Made by a program: the position numbers and the translations under genes. The notes under the pieces were generated by a model. The model was not told the origin of the DNA. It saw only the letters and a program-made list of their open reading frames with translations, and ran no database searches. A stretch of DNA of 60,000 bases from Branchiostoma floridae (taxonomy: Eukaryota; Chordata; Leptocardii; Amphioxiformes; Branchiostomatidae), in NCBI RefSeq assembly GCF_000003815.2, contig NC_049997.1:6351204-6411203 (forward strand), given 5' to 3'. Shown here one piece after another: positions 35,884 to 46,139 of the stretch. The first letter of the stretch is position 1. The number at the start of each line of letters is the position of its first letter.

Positions 35884-36009
35884 GCTATGACGCATGCGCA
35901 ACAGAGAAAGGGGGGTGCGACCACGTATGTGTCCACACTCAGAGCGGTCACAGGTGCTTATGTCTACAATGGGGTTTCTCATTAATGCCGGATGGCCATG
36001 GTTGTGACG
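35884..36009 (+). CDS. Exon 6: EGF domain 1 (non-calcium type)
   Basis: 42 codons, phase 1-1, six cysteines in EGF spacing (DACATEKGGCDHVCVHTQ, then HRCLCLQWGF and HGCDG). The hydroxylation/calcium signature is missing (no Asn/Asp or aromatic residue in VHTQSGHRC), unlike the next EGF. It closely resembles EGF3 at 40281. Confidence 0.9.
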
Positions 36010-36265
36010 GTAAAAATATATTTCACTGTATTTTTTACAACTTTCACTTGATACTGTTATGCTTATGCCGGTATGACAAACAGCTCTGTGCTTTGGACAG
36101 CTGTAGCTTGTTTGCATATACTTCTATCTTTGCAACTCACAAGGAACGGGTAGAAGGAAGTGTATTCATATAAATTCCAAACAGTATTCAACTGTAAGGC
36201 CAACCATTATCCACTTTTTTAGACAATACTGATTGTCTCGTCTGTGTTTTGCGAACTCTTTGCAG

Positions 36266-36385
36266 AAGACGAATGCAGAACAAACAATGATGGGTGCGCC
36301 CAAATCTGCACCAACACCCCGGGAAACTACACCTGTTCCTGCGAACAGGGGTTCGAATTGATGGCAGATGCGCATGGTTGTGAAG
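36266..36385 (+). CDS. Exon 7: EGF domain 2 (calcium-binding type)
   Basis: 40 codons, phase 1-1. It begins EDEC and has CTNTPGNYTCSC, which fits the Asn/Asp beta-hydroxylation consensus C-x-[DN]-x4-[FY]-x-C-x-C of calcium-binding EGF modules. It pairs with EGF1, and the same non-calcium/calcium order is repeated at 40281/40697. Confidence 0.93.
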
Positions 36386-37219
36386 GTGGGTGGATGGATT
36401 TTACTAAATGTCATATTTCATCAATTCGATCACCTTCCAGCTAGTAGTATAAGTAGCAACATGTTGTACGGAAGGCCTGCATTCAATTCCTTTGTCTACA
36501 CACTGTTAGACTGTTATTTCCTAGATTCAGCAAAGTAAGCAGTATTTGGATTACAACTGCAAAATTTCATTCAGTTGTTATGGTCCAATTAGCATGCTTA
36601 GATTATTGCGTGTCCACTTAATTTGTTTTAGTAGGTGTTTTTATATTATTTCGTTGTTTTGTCGAAAAGATTTAAGTTATTCTGAATTGTATTATTTGTA
36701 GCTGGTAGATAATATTTGATTGAAATTGAATTTTTCAATTCACGATCTAATTTCTATGATAAATATGTACATTTTATTCATCCAATGCATTCAATTATAG
36801 GGCTTTCAACCGTGTACCATATATAATTAAAGTCAACCAAAGCAATATTACAGCGTCAAAGTGGAAATATTCTGAATACGGCAATCTGCATGATATTGAC
36901 ATCTACTGCACTGTATTCTCACATTTACATCATAATTTGATACTTTGAGCGGTTAAAAACAGCCCAGAGACAAGTTGCACGAGGATATTCCTTATTATTG
37001 TACTCCCCCCCCCCCAAAAAAAGTAAGGACTTGATCTGGAATCCCTGTTCGAGTTATGCAAATGATGAACCTTCTTGTTGTATTGCCTTTCCCGTCGTAG
37101 AAAAGCGGTTTTGAAACTAAAAAAGAGAGTGACCCCAACTTCCTGCCTCACCAGCATGTACACGTCCCAACAAAAAATGCTAAAATCAAAATGCACAACA
37201 CTTTTTAAAATCATTTCAG

Positions 37220-37396
37220 CTGTGCAATGCCCAACGCTGACTCCGCCAGATAACGGAACCATGAGCCCTATAGGAACAAACTCCTTCAATGACGAGGTGA
37301 CGTTTGCCTGTAACCAGGGGCACAAGCTGGAAGGAGCGTCTAGTGTGAGGTGTCAGGCGGACCGAACATGGAGTGACCCTGCTCCAACATGCAAGC
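37220..37396 (+). CDS. Exon 8: CCP domain 2
   Basis: 59 codons, phase 1-1, with VQCPTLTPPDNGTMSPIG, TFACNQGHKL, VRCQADRTW and PTCKR. Four cysteines and the Trp are present. It closes the first X-EGF-EGF-CCP unit. A polycytosine run (37007-37015) lies in the preceding intron. Confidence 0.92.
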
Positions 37397-38094
37397 GTAA
37401 GGCATTTTGCATTTGATTTTGGATAAATATCTAGCGACAATGATCGAACGTCTTGTTTTTTTTTCTAGTATGCACAGCTAACAGGGTGGTAAAGACACTG
37501 CCTCTTTGCAATAGTCCGCGCTCAGAGTTCAATTCCATCAGAGTTTGTGAGATAACAGTGACGTTATGATATTATACTTACAGTTGTAATATGTGTTTGT
37601 ATTAAATAGGTTGACATATGGAGCGCAAAGTCTTTATTTTCTCCAACGATGTGGTATATCTGATACTCTCAGTATAAAGGCATTATGAACGTAGCAAAAG
37701 GTTATACACTGACTTGAATCATACGACAGCGATTTTCCAATCTTATGCTGACTTAAATGTTACATCTACAATCAAAAGTTAAGGCAACTGCCAATAAGAT
37801 TTTGAGACATGCTTATTATCTATAGCAGAATCATTCAATTGAATGAAGCATCATGGGAGTCTAAACGCTATGATCTTTACAAGCTTCGTTATTTCACCAG
37901 ATCCTCGTCCTTATTCTGCCCCACATCTGTCTATGCTCCAACTATGACAAAAATCTGCAACTAACCATGTGAAATTTCTCTACTTCAATGCTATCAAGGG
38001 AAAGGGAAGGTCATGTTCAATGTACATGTACAATTTCAGCTCGATTTTTGATTCCATTTTGAATTTTTATCTTTAATTCTATTAGTCTTATCAG

Positions 38095-38314
38095 GAAATC
38101 ACTCCTTCTATGTGAACCGTACTGCAAACCAACAGTATGAAGGTGTCGATTTCCTCGTCATCGAGGCAAAGCTGCCGACGGACGGCCTGTCTCTCACTGA
38201 GAACTGGTGCAGGGACTACCAGAACCTGTGCGCAGAGTACGGAAGGAGGCCGACGGGCTGTCCCGAGAGATATGCAGTCGCCGATCGAAGTCACTCCCGC
38301 GATAACAGAATCCG
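38095..38314 (+). CDS. Exon 9: module X2, first half
   Basis: 220 nt, the same length and phases as exon 4. It encodes YEGVDFLVIEAKLPTDGL and WCRDYQNLCAEYGRRPTGC, with three conserved cysteines. The C-terminal part before the phase 2 donor (SHSRDNRIR) is variable between copies. Confidence 0.9.
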
Positions 38315-38869
38315 GTATGGTCTATGGCATGTGGAACAGCAATACTGTAGAAGCCAGTTAATTGCAAAACGGATAATTGCACACTTCTGTTAGGTGCACG
38401 GAATCCCTAAGTACGTAATGATGCGGTACAGCTAAATAACTTCGCTTTGTTGCACCATCCGGATAGTTGCACAATATGTGCTTAAAAATGGCGAGTGCAG
38501 TTAAACGGCTTCCACTGTACTGTGCGCTAAATTTGTAATCTCTTATCTCAATGAAATGTGTGCACAGGATACTTAGCTTTTTTTCTGGAAAAATACCATA
38601 TACCAAATAAACACCTGCATAGAGACAGTACTCATCCAAGTCCATCAAGAAATTGAGAAATGCATATGCCAGGTCAGGCCATATCTGTCATGTGATAACT
38701 GAAAGTCTACCAAGAATTTAGCTTAGATGGATACCAAAGGGAAAGAGATGGGGGCGGGATGGATGGTTATGAAGGGAGACTTGGCGACGCAGCACAGAGA
38801 AGAAAGTTAAGATATGAGAGGATTCTCCTTGCACGAACTTACTTTGCACCGGAGAAATTGAGTGAGTGG

Positions 38870-39280
38870 GTGCCGGAGTGAGTGAGTGCCGGAGTGAGTG
38901 AGTGAGTGAGTGAGTGAGTGAGTGAGTGAGTGAGTGAGTGAGTGAGTGAGTGAGTGAGTGAGTGAGTGAGTGAGTGAGAGTAAGGAGTGAGTGAATGAGA
39001 GAGTGAATTAGTGAGTGAGTAAGGAGTGAGTGAATGAATGAGTGTGTGAGTAAGAGTGAATGAGTGAGTGAGTGAGTGAGTGTTGTAGTGAGAGAGAGTG
39101 AATAGTGATTGAATGAGTGATTGCGTGTGTCTGACAGAGTGAGTGATTGGTTGAGTATGGCTGTGTGAGTGATTGAGTTTATGAGTTTGTGAGTAAATGA
39201 TTGAGAATGACTGGGTGAGTGAGCGAGTGTGAGCGTGAGTTAATGAATATGTGTGTGTTAGTGAATGAGTGTGTGGAAGT
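38870..39280. repeat. GAGT/GTGA microsatellite in intron 9
   Basis: A nearly pure (GAGT)n run at about 38870-38980 decays into interrupted GAGTGA repeats up to about 39280. It is likely to be length-polymorphic and may be mis-sized in the assembly. Confidence 0.9.
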
Positions 39281-39627
39281 CTTATTTATTGATATAATTG
39301 GATAGTGTCCTGGACTTCACTTAAGATAACTCTATCACGCTCATTTGAAAAAAAATGTCCCTTTCACTTTTACAGTAAGCAATGGATTAACGTATGACAT
39401 GAGGAAAACTTTAGACTCCTCTGAACGATCATTGGTTAGGCTTATCTATTTTGCGTGAAACCAGAATTGGAGGCAAAATGTGTTAATGTTGTCTTCAGTG
39501 CAAGTTAAGGCATACGCACAGTGATACACGTAGTCATTTGGGAGGCCAGACAAAATAAATCAGCTCTATAGGTTTTCATATATTTGTTAGAAGGGAACAA
39601 GCGTTACCTGTCTTGGTGTGTTTCCAG

Positions 39628-39878
39628 GTGCGTGACTGAGTACGACTCCGACCCCTACACCAATGAAGTGCTCATGTGCGGCTACTCCACCGACGTGGCT
39701 GCGGTGGCGAACTTGGCTTTCTCAGTCGGGGCTTCATGGCGGAGGAGTTTTAAGTTTGACTGGTGTCCTGACTCATATTGCCAACGTGGGATTTATCAGA
39801 GTAGAGGCAGTCTGCCTCATACAGGAGAAGCCTTTAGGTCAGACGGGATTGTGTACACCGTGTGTGCAGGCTTTGTAG
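39628..39878 (+). CDS. Exon 10: module X2, second half
   Basis: 251 nt, phase 2 to 1: RCVTEYDSDPYTNEVLMC, AVANLAFSVGASW, FDWCPDSYCQRGIY and YTVCAG, with five cysteines. It completes X2 with exon 9. A TAATAAAG/CTTTATT palindrome just past the donor is intronic. Confidence 0.9.
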
Positions 39879-40280
39879 GTAGGTATTTGGTACTATCAAT
39901 ACACGCTATGAATAAACTTTATTTCATAATAAAGAGCCCTTCCCAAACACCAAATGCGTGTTTCTGGCTCGAATTGATGTGGTGGTGGGAGGGGTTTGTG
40001 GTATACATTAACTTCCCTATAGTTTTTAACTCTATCTACACACAATGTACTTAATTCATCTGTGCCATCACTTAACTTGATAATCAAAGCTCATTAAGTG
40101 TGTCCTCTCCGCATTCTATACTTGTTCTAGATGCATGCTCCACATGAATGCGATAGCAGTTTTATTATTTGCAGCCAAGTTACGTACCTTAACCTGCAGC
40201 ACCAAATTGAATACGGGCATTTTTTTGCACCAACTGGTTACAATAATGTGCGTTTTAATTATGATCTTTGTACTCTATAG

Positions 40281-40403
40281 GTAATAATGAATGTGCAACA
40301 GGAAATGGTGGGTGTGCATATAGATGCATACACACTCAGAGCGGACACAGGTGTCTCTGCCAACAGGGCTTCATTTTGATGGAGGATGGTCATGGCTGTG
40401 AAG
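40281..40403 (+). CDS. Exon 11: EGF domain 3 (non-calcium type)
   Basis: 41 codons, phase 1-1, NECATGNGGCAYRCIHTQ then HRCLCQQGF and HGCEG; six cysteines. It matches EGF1 in its HTQSGHRC loop, supporting duplication of an X-EGF-EGF-CCP block. Confidence 0.9.
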
Positions 40404-40696
40404 GTGAGAAACTTCCGTAAATAATTTCATCAGGTTGGTAATTACTCATATAGTATGGCTCTTAAACACAATCGGTTGTGCTTCAAGAGCCTTACAATAA
40501 AAGGCGAGAAACTGTTACACTATAATGTCGTAACTCGCATGACAAAAAAAATCGATTATATTTTTACGATTCACCATTAGCAAAATGTAAGTTTAAAAGT
40601 TGTCTATACACCAGATCAACCATTATCACCTTTTGTTTATTTACGAACTGTTACATAATATTCATTGTCCCATCCTCATTCTGAACTTTTTTGCAG

Positions 40697-40816
40697 TGGA
40701 CGAATGTGCAACAAACAACGGTGGATGTGCCCAAAACTGTACCAATGTCCCAGGAGGTTACTCCTGTTTCTGTCGACTTGGCTTCGTGTTGATGGCAGAT
40801 GAGCATGGTTGTGAAG
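40697..40816 (+). CDS. Exon 12: EGF domain 4 (calcium-binding type)
   Basis: 40 codons, phase 1-1, VDECATNNGGCAQNCTN with CTNVPGGYSCFC, which fits the calcium-binding EGF consensus. It has the same length as EGF2. The donor is a weaker GAAG/GTGCCT. Confidence 0.92.
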
Positions 40817-41173
40817 GTGCCTGGGATAATTGTACATGTATTATGATAGATATTATCTAATATCATTTTTAGGTATCCGAATAACCTCTCTATATCAGTT
40901 AGTGGCAAATCATCAAACAGATTTTTGGATGGATTATATGTTTACTCACTGTCAGGATGATGTTTGTTAGATTGAATAAAAATTTCTTGAAGTGAGCTCG
41001 AGAAAAATAATTCCCGTGTAAAAAAATACAAATAAAACCGTCACAGATTTCAAAAGAAACAGAATAGCAGCTGTTGGAGTCACTAATTAACACTGTCTTA
41101 TGTACATCATGCCCCGTTCCATCTGAAAAGTGACTTTAGATACTACAATCAAAATCCACGCTAATAATTTCAG

Positions 41174-41350
41174 ATGCATGTCCGACGCTGACTCCCCCAG
41201 GCAACGGAACGATGAGCCCTATCAGAGTGAACTTCTACTACAATGACGAGGTGACGTTCGTCTGTAACCAGGGGTACTACTTGTTAGGAGCATTTACTGT
41301 GAAGTGTCAGGTGGACCTAACTTGGAGTGACCCTGCTCCAACATGCATAA
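41174..41350 (+). CDS. Exon 13: CCP domain 3
   Basis: 59 codons, phase 1-1: DACPTLTPPGNGTMSP, TFVCNQGYYLLGAFTV, KCQVDLTWSD, PTCI. The GYYLLGAFTV strand is shared with CCP5, CCP7 and CCP9, so it resembles the second CCP of the later pairs. It closes the second X-EGF-EGF-CCP unit. Confidence 0.92.
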
Positions 41351-41447
41351 GTAAGACAGTTTGCAGTCTTTTTGTACAAATATCTAGCAACACTAATTTT
41401 AAGTCTTGTTCTTTCTGCAGCCACGTTGACACAGACGCAGCCTCTTT

Positions 41448-41805
41448 CTCGTTCTTGTTCTTGTTCGGTTACTGGATAACACCCCTATTTTTTGTTGGGG
41501 CAAACCATCCAGGGCGATTTGAAGTGAATCACCAACTCCAGACAGAAGAATTTGCACCATCTCACACATCACCATCGAAAGTGTGGGGGTTCTTTAACGT
41601 GCATGGGGTGTGGCTCTCCCCATACACGGGACCTCCATTTAACGTCCTATCCGAGGGACGACTCATATTTCACTTGAGTAAAGTGAGGAAAGCCGTGTAA
41701 AGTGCCTTTCCCAAGGGCACAAGACCGGCATCACGGCAGGCGGATTCGAACAGGCGACCTCTCGGTCACGGGCCGAACACACTCCCACCGTGCTACGCGG
41801 CCCCA
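41448..41805 (-). mobile_element. tRNA-derived SINE with conserved central domain
   Basis: On the minus strand the 5' end (GGGGCCGCGTAGCACGGTGG) contains a pol III A box (TAGCACGGTGG) and, about 40 nt on, a B box (GTTCGAATCCG, near 41741-41752). The body has CTCGGATAGGACGTTAAATG and GCACGTTAAAGAACCCC, resembling the conserved central domain of widespread invertebrate SINEs. The 3' tail is a (GAACAA)n-like run at about 41448-41475. A 6 bp duplication CTCTTT flanks it (41442-41447 and 41806-41811). The paralogous introns at 46029 and 52722 read CCTCTTTGCAATAG without interruption, confirming the insertion. Confidence 0.85.
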
Positions 41806-42309
41806 CTCTTTGCAATAGTTCACCTAGTAACAGTTCCATAAGAACTTGTCAGGAACCATCCACTTTGAAAAATTGTTAACGATATGAAATTACGCTACAA
41901 TGCCTCTGTCTTAAGACAACTTGGAATGCTGGGCAACATATTCACGTCTCCATTTTCTCCAACGGTGTGACTATTCTTTTGTAGAGGTCATCTTGGGAAA
42001 GCTCCAATTTATGACTATGCAATAGAATTCACTTTTAGCGCTAGTTATTTTGGAATGTTTCATTTTTTACGGGTGTGATTTTGGACAGTTGATGATTGCC
42101 TGGAAAGAGATATGGAGTGAAATAAGCCAGATTTGCTTGCAAATCTTGACTTTCTAATTCGTATTTGAATGGACTTCACTTTCAATAATGTTGTCAATAA
42201 ATCCAACGTTTTTGGACGATAGTTGTTGAATTTGACAGATAATTTTTTATAGATGATTAGACAGACGGGCACAGCACAATTATACTGACAAGCTTAACTC
42301 TTTTTTCAG

Positions 42310-42336
42310 GATATTTCTTTACCCCACCTTCACCTG
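42310..42336 (+). CDS. Exon 14: 27 nt link microexon
   Basis: Bounded by TCTTTTTTCAG and GTAAGTTTTT, phase 1-1, encoding RYFFTPPSP with the flanking bases. It inserts a short Pro/aromatic linker between CCP3 and X3. The identical 27 nt recur at 49133 and 55824. Confidence 0.8.
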
Positions 42337-42829
42337 GTAAGTTTTTACGTCATAAATACGAGTTGGTGGTAATCTTTTCTGCCAAGTACATATAAAAATA
42401 CAGTAAATAAACAGAAGAGATTTCTGTATAAAAGACCCAAGAGCCCTAAGGCCTTTGAAAAGATTTCTAAGTTATCTAATTTTGTTTGGTGTGACAACTT
42501 GTTCCTTAGTTTCGGAACGTGCTGTTTGATACTTTGGGCATCTGATAGCACCCGTACTTTTGTACTCGAAAGCAGGGCAAGGTGTTTATGCCCCTACCGG
42601 TGTGTTTTGCAAATGCAGTGATGTTCTTAAAACTTACAAACTAGATTATGGAAAAGACCTGAATTTGTTTGGCTGGTATGAATAGCTGATGCATGTAAAC
42701 ATAATATATACATGAATAGGATACAAATCATGCAAACAGAGGTACTAAGTCTAATTTGCAACATGGAATAGGACATGTTTTATTAATGTCAAACGTCCTT
42801 ACACCAGTATAAGTTTTTCTCATCTTCAG

Positions 42830-43037
42830 GACACCACAACTTTAAGGTCCTCCGCACAGCAAACCAGCAGTATAGAGGGGTCGACTTCCTCGTCATCGAA
42901 GCGAAGCTGCCGGCTAACGGTCTGTCGTACAACTCCGAGTGGTGCAGGGACTACAGGAACCTCTGTGAGGGGTACGGAAGGAGACCAACGGGCTGTGGGG
43001 AGGGAAGAGCGACGGTTGGGGGTTCTCAAGAGCACCG
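42830..43037 (+). CDS. Exon 15: module X3, first half
   Basis: 208 nt, phase 1 to 2: HHNFKVLRTANQQYRGVDFL, VIEAKLPANGL, WCRDYRNLCEGYGRRPTGCG. It is 12 nt shorter than X1/X2, with the loss in the variable C-terminal part (VGGSQEHR). Antisense ORFs covering this exon in each copy are shadows. Confidence 0.92.
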
Positions 43038-43730
43038 GTAGGTTCTGTGATATGTAGATATTGTTACGCAGTTACTGATCCCTGCCTGCTGAAAAGTTCT
43101 GAAGTGTAGGAATAGAAAAAAAAGTTGTTGCTCTGTGACGGAGGGTAACCTCCGACGACAGAGAATTGTTGTTGGTGGATGTGATGAGTGTTCGCATCTG
43201 TATCTCAATGTTCCGTTTGCCGCATTCGTATGTAGTTTGGCATGTCGTCTGCACCTAGTTGCGCGATGATGCTCGTTGTTTTTTCGCGGTATACATGTAC
43301 GTAGCTGTTAATCGATGTAATAATTTCAGAAATAAACCCTGCCTGCTGAAACGTTCTGAGGTATAGGAATTAGACAAAAATGCTGTAAGGTAGTCATGGA
43401 CATATTTTAGTCGTGAATATCAATGGCCTTTTTATTTTATATGCTTAACACGATTTTTATCATCTTTAATCTGTGTTTTACCAATTACATAACCAAGAAA
43501 GGTGTGATTATGTCACATTTCAATGTAAAATACTTTTTTTTGTTCTTTACAATACGTATTGGAGGTATTCATGTGGTACATTAAGTGTTCCAAGTATGAA
43601 AGTCCTATATTAGAAAAGAAGGCTATTGAGGAATATTGTAGCATTTTCTAGTTAATCAAGTAAATGAAGCCCTGGTTTGCATGGTTTGTATGTATACACA
43701 ATATATCTATTAATGTTCAACTTTCTTAAA

Positions 43731-43892
43731 ATACAATTCAATCTCTACAACTGGATATGAAGTCCATTACTCTTCTGACTCTTCAGTGTCCCTAGCATGA
43801 AGAGTCAGAAGAGTGATGGATGTCACTCGAAACGTCCGAGAGTAAATCTCCGTTTTTATCCAGTTGTAATGATTGAATTATATTTGAATATT
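43731..43892. mobile_element. Foldback (MITE-like) element, copy in unit 1
   Basis: Left arm ATACAATTCAATCTCTACAA and right arm CAGTTGTAATGATTGAATTA are inverted relatives. Related copies are at 50549-50710 and 57298-57454 (equivalent introns), at 33104-33215, and partially near 28140-28180. The copies at equivalent positions were carried by the segmental duplication. Confidence 0.65.
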
Positions 43893-44112
43893 TGATGTCT
43901 AACCTTCATAAACGTAATGTTCACCTTTACTTAACTTAAGGTATGGAAATCACTGTTCATCCTAAACAGTTGGTCTGAATATAGATCTATTTACACAACA
44001 TGCTCTATATTGTCTTCAGTGTGTGTAAAGTGGCAGGTATGGTGTTATGCACACTCAAGTACTCAGAGTGTTAGCAGCCTTTGCGATGTTTCTAAATGTG
44101 TCCTTTCCCCAG

Positions 44113-44378
44113 GTGTGTGACAGTGTATAACTCAGACCCCTACATCAACAACGCGCTCGGCTGTCGCCCGAACAACGGCGTAGCCGCGGCGGCGAGCTTG
44201 GCCTTCTCAATCCCCGTTTCAAGCGGAAGCAGTTTCGGCTTTGACGGCTGTGGCTCCGGCCGCTCGCGCTGCGAACGTCATATAGTCAACACCAAATACA
44301 GTCTGCACGAAACAGGAACCTCCTATAGAGGGGACGGGTCCGGGACTCACATTGTATACACCGTGTGTGCAGGTTCTG
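44113..44378 (+). CDS. Exon 16: module X3, second half
   Basis: 266 nt, phase 2 to 1: RCVTVYNSDPYINNALGC, AAAASLAFSIPVSSGSS, FGFDGCGSGRSRCERHI, YTVCAGSG. Five cysteines, so X3 has eight in total, an even number consistent with four disulfides. Confidence 0.92.
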
Positions 44379-45175
44379 GTACGTATTTGGCACCTATGGC
44401 TGTTACCTCACTCTACATGTGCATTTGCACGTACTGTCATCAACAACCGTAAAATAAACCGTTAATGTAAATTCACCAGAGGCTTATATTTGACCAGAAG
44501 AGTTCGAAGAAATGGTACATATTGATAAGACACGGCTGTATGTTATTAAGCCCCATCTGCCTTTACATTTACAACTGTTTTAAGAAGCCAGAAGAAATAT
44601 AACATGTACATACTAACATACATTAAACTTGTAGTTGCATGTAAGATAACACGTTCAACTACTTGTAAGTAGATTATTTGTAACTTCTTATTAGAACCTA
44701 GCAGCTTTGCCTGTACTTAGCTTGTGAGACCCAAAACGTACATCATCACTATAATTAATATATCAATTGTTGTATGTTTGACATCATAGCCTATACGTGT
44801 GCTGCCCAGAAGGGGGCTTTTAGTAGAAGGAGAAACTTGAACAAGATAGAGACTATCTAAATTTTGCATTTACTTCATCATTTACATACCAGTTCATAGT
44901 TTTGGGTTGAATACCTGTTGGACTGTTGGGCGGATTTTGCTCAGCCATTGCCGAAAGCTAGTGGATGCTATCTGAAACATCTTTCCCTGGACTGCCAAAC
45001 TATGGAACTCTCTCAATGACGACTGTATATGTCTCTTAGCTCAATAATTTTATACAATTCATTCTATTTAGTTCCCTACCTATCAGTGGTCGTAAAGGCC
45101 TTGCACTGCACAGACCATCTAAAATATATATGCATGTTCCAGCTACATTTAAGATACACTTATTTATCATTTCAG

Positions 45176-45352
45176 CTGCCCCCTGCCCATCGCTGACTCC
45201 ACCAGATAACGGAACTATGCGTCCTATCGGACTGAACTCCTACAATGACGAGGTGACGTTCAGCTGTAACCAGAAGTTCGTACTGGTGGGAGCCTCTGGC
45301 GCGAGGTGCCAGGCTAACCGGCATTGGAGTCACCCTGTTCCAACTTGTCAAT
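45176..45352 (+). CDS. Exon 17: CCP domain 4
   Basis: 59 codons, phase 1-1: APCPSLTPPDNGTMRPIG, TFSCNQKFVLVGASGARC, HWSHPVPTCQ. The NQKFVL strand marks the first CCP of each late pair (also CCP6 and CCP8). Confidence 0.92.
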
Positions 45353-45770
45353 GTAAGTAATTAAATGCAAGTTATTTCTTCAGTAACTATACATGTTTTC
45401 GAATTATTTGCATGATTAGTGTCTAATTGTGTGAGCTATCTATATGCAATAAACAAATGAAGTAGGGAACTGTGTTTAAATTGTCCACTGCATGCCAGAT
45501 GGCATACCCACACAACAGGACAACAACAAGATGACTATTATCTCGATGCTATATATAGCTATTACAGTGTACTGATAGCGGTTATAGTGAACATATAAAC
45601 TTTTCTTATTTAATATGAACATTAAGCCCCAATCTACTTCACATTGTGTAGTATCTGTCCAGGCTTAGTGGCCTGACGAATACCATTGAAATCTGTCGTC
45701 CCTTTAGTCAGTTACTCCCTTGAAAGATTTTGATAAAATGTACTTGATCAACATTCGTTTCTCATTTCAG

Positions 45771-45938
45771 TTGGGCAATGTCCATCGCTAACTCCCCCAG
45801 ATAACGGAACGATGAGTCCTACCGAAGTGAACTACGGGGTGACGTTCGCCTGTAACCAGGGGTACTATTTGTTAGGAGCCTTTACTGTGTGGTGTCAGGC
45901 GGACGGAACTTGGAGTGACCCTGTTCCAACATGTATAC
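45771..45938 (+). CDS. Exon 18: CCP domain 5
   Basis: 56 codons, phase 1-1: QCPSLTPPDNGTMSPTEV, TFACNQGYYLLGAFTVWC, GTWSDPVPTCI. It is three codons short of CCP4, in the loop where others read YYNDEV or YNDEV; CCP7 shares the deletion, CCP9 does not. Confidence 0.92.
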
Positions 45939-46139
45939 GTAAGACAGCTTGCAGTCTATTTGTATAAATATCTAGCAACACTGACTTATTGTCTTGCTTT
46001 TCTGCATACACAACGCGGTGGTATAGACACAACCTCTTTGCAATAGTTAACGTAAAACAGCTCCATAAAAACTTGTCAGGAACGATCCACATTTAAAAAA
46101 ATGTTAACGTTATGACATTATGCTACAGTGCCTCCCACT

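Noticed and set aside
41741-41805. Possible tRNA gene (A and B boxes)
   Set aside because: The tRNA-like part is followed by a SINE body and tail and flanked by a target duplication, so it is a SINE head rather than a tRNA gene.
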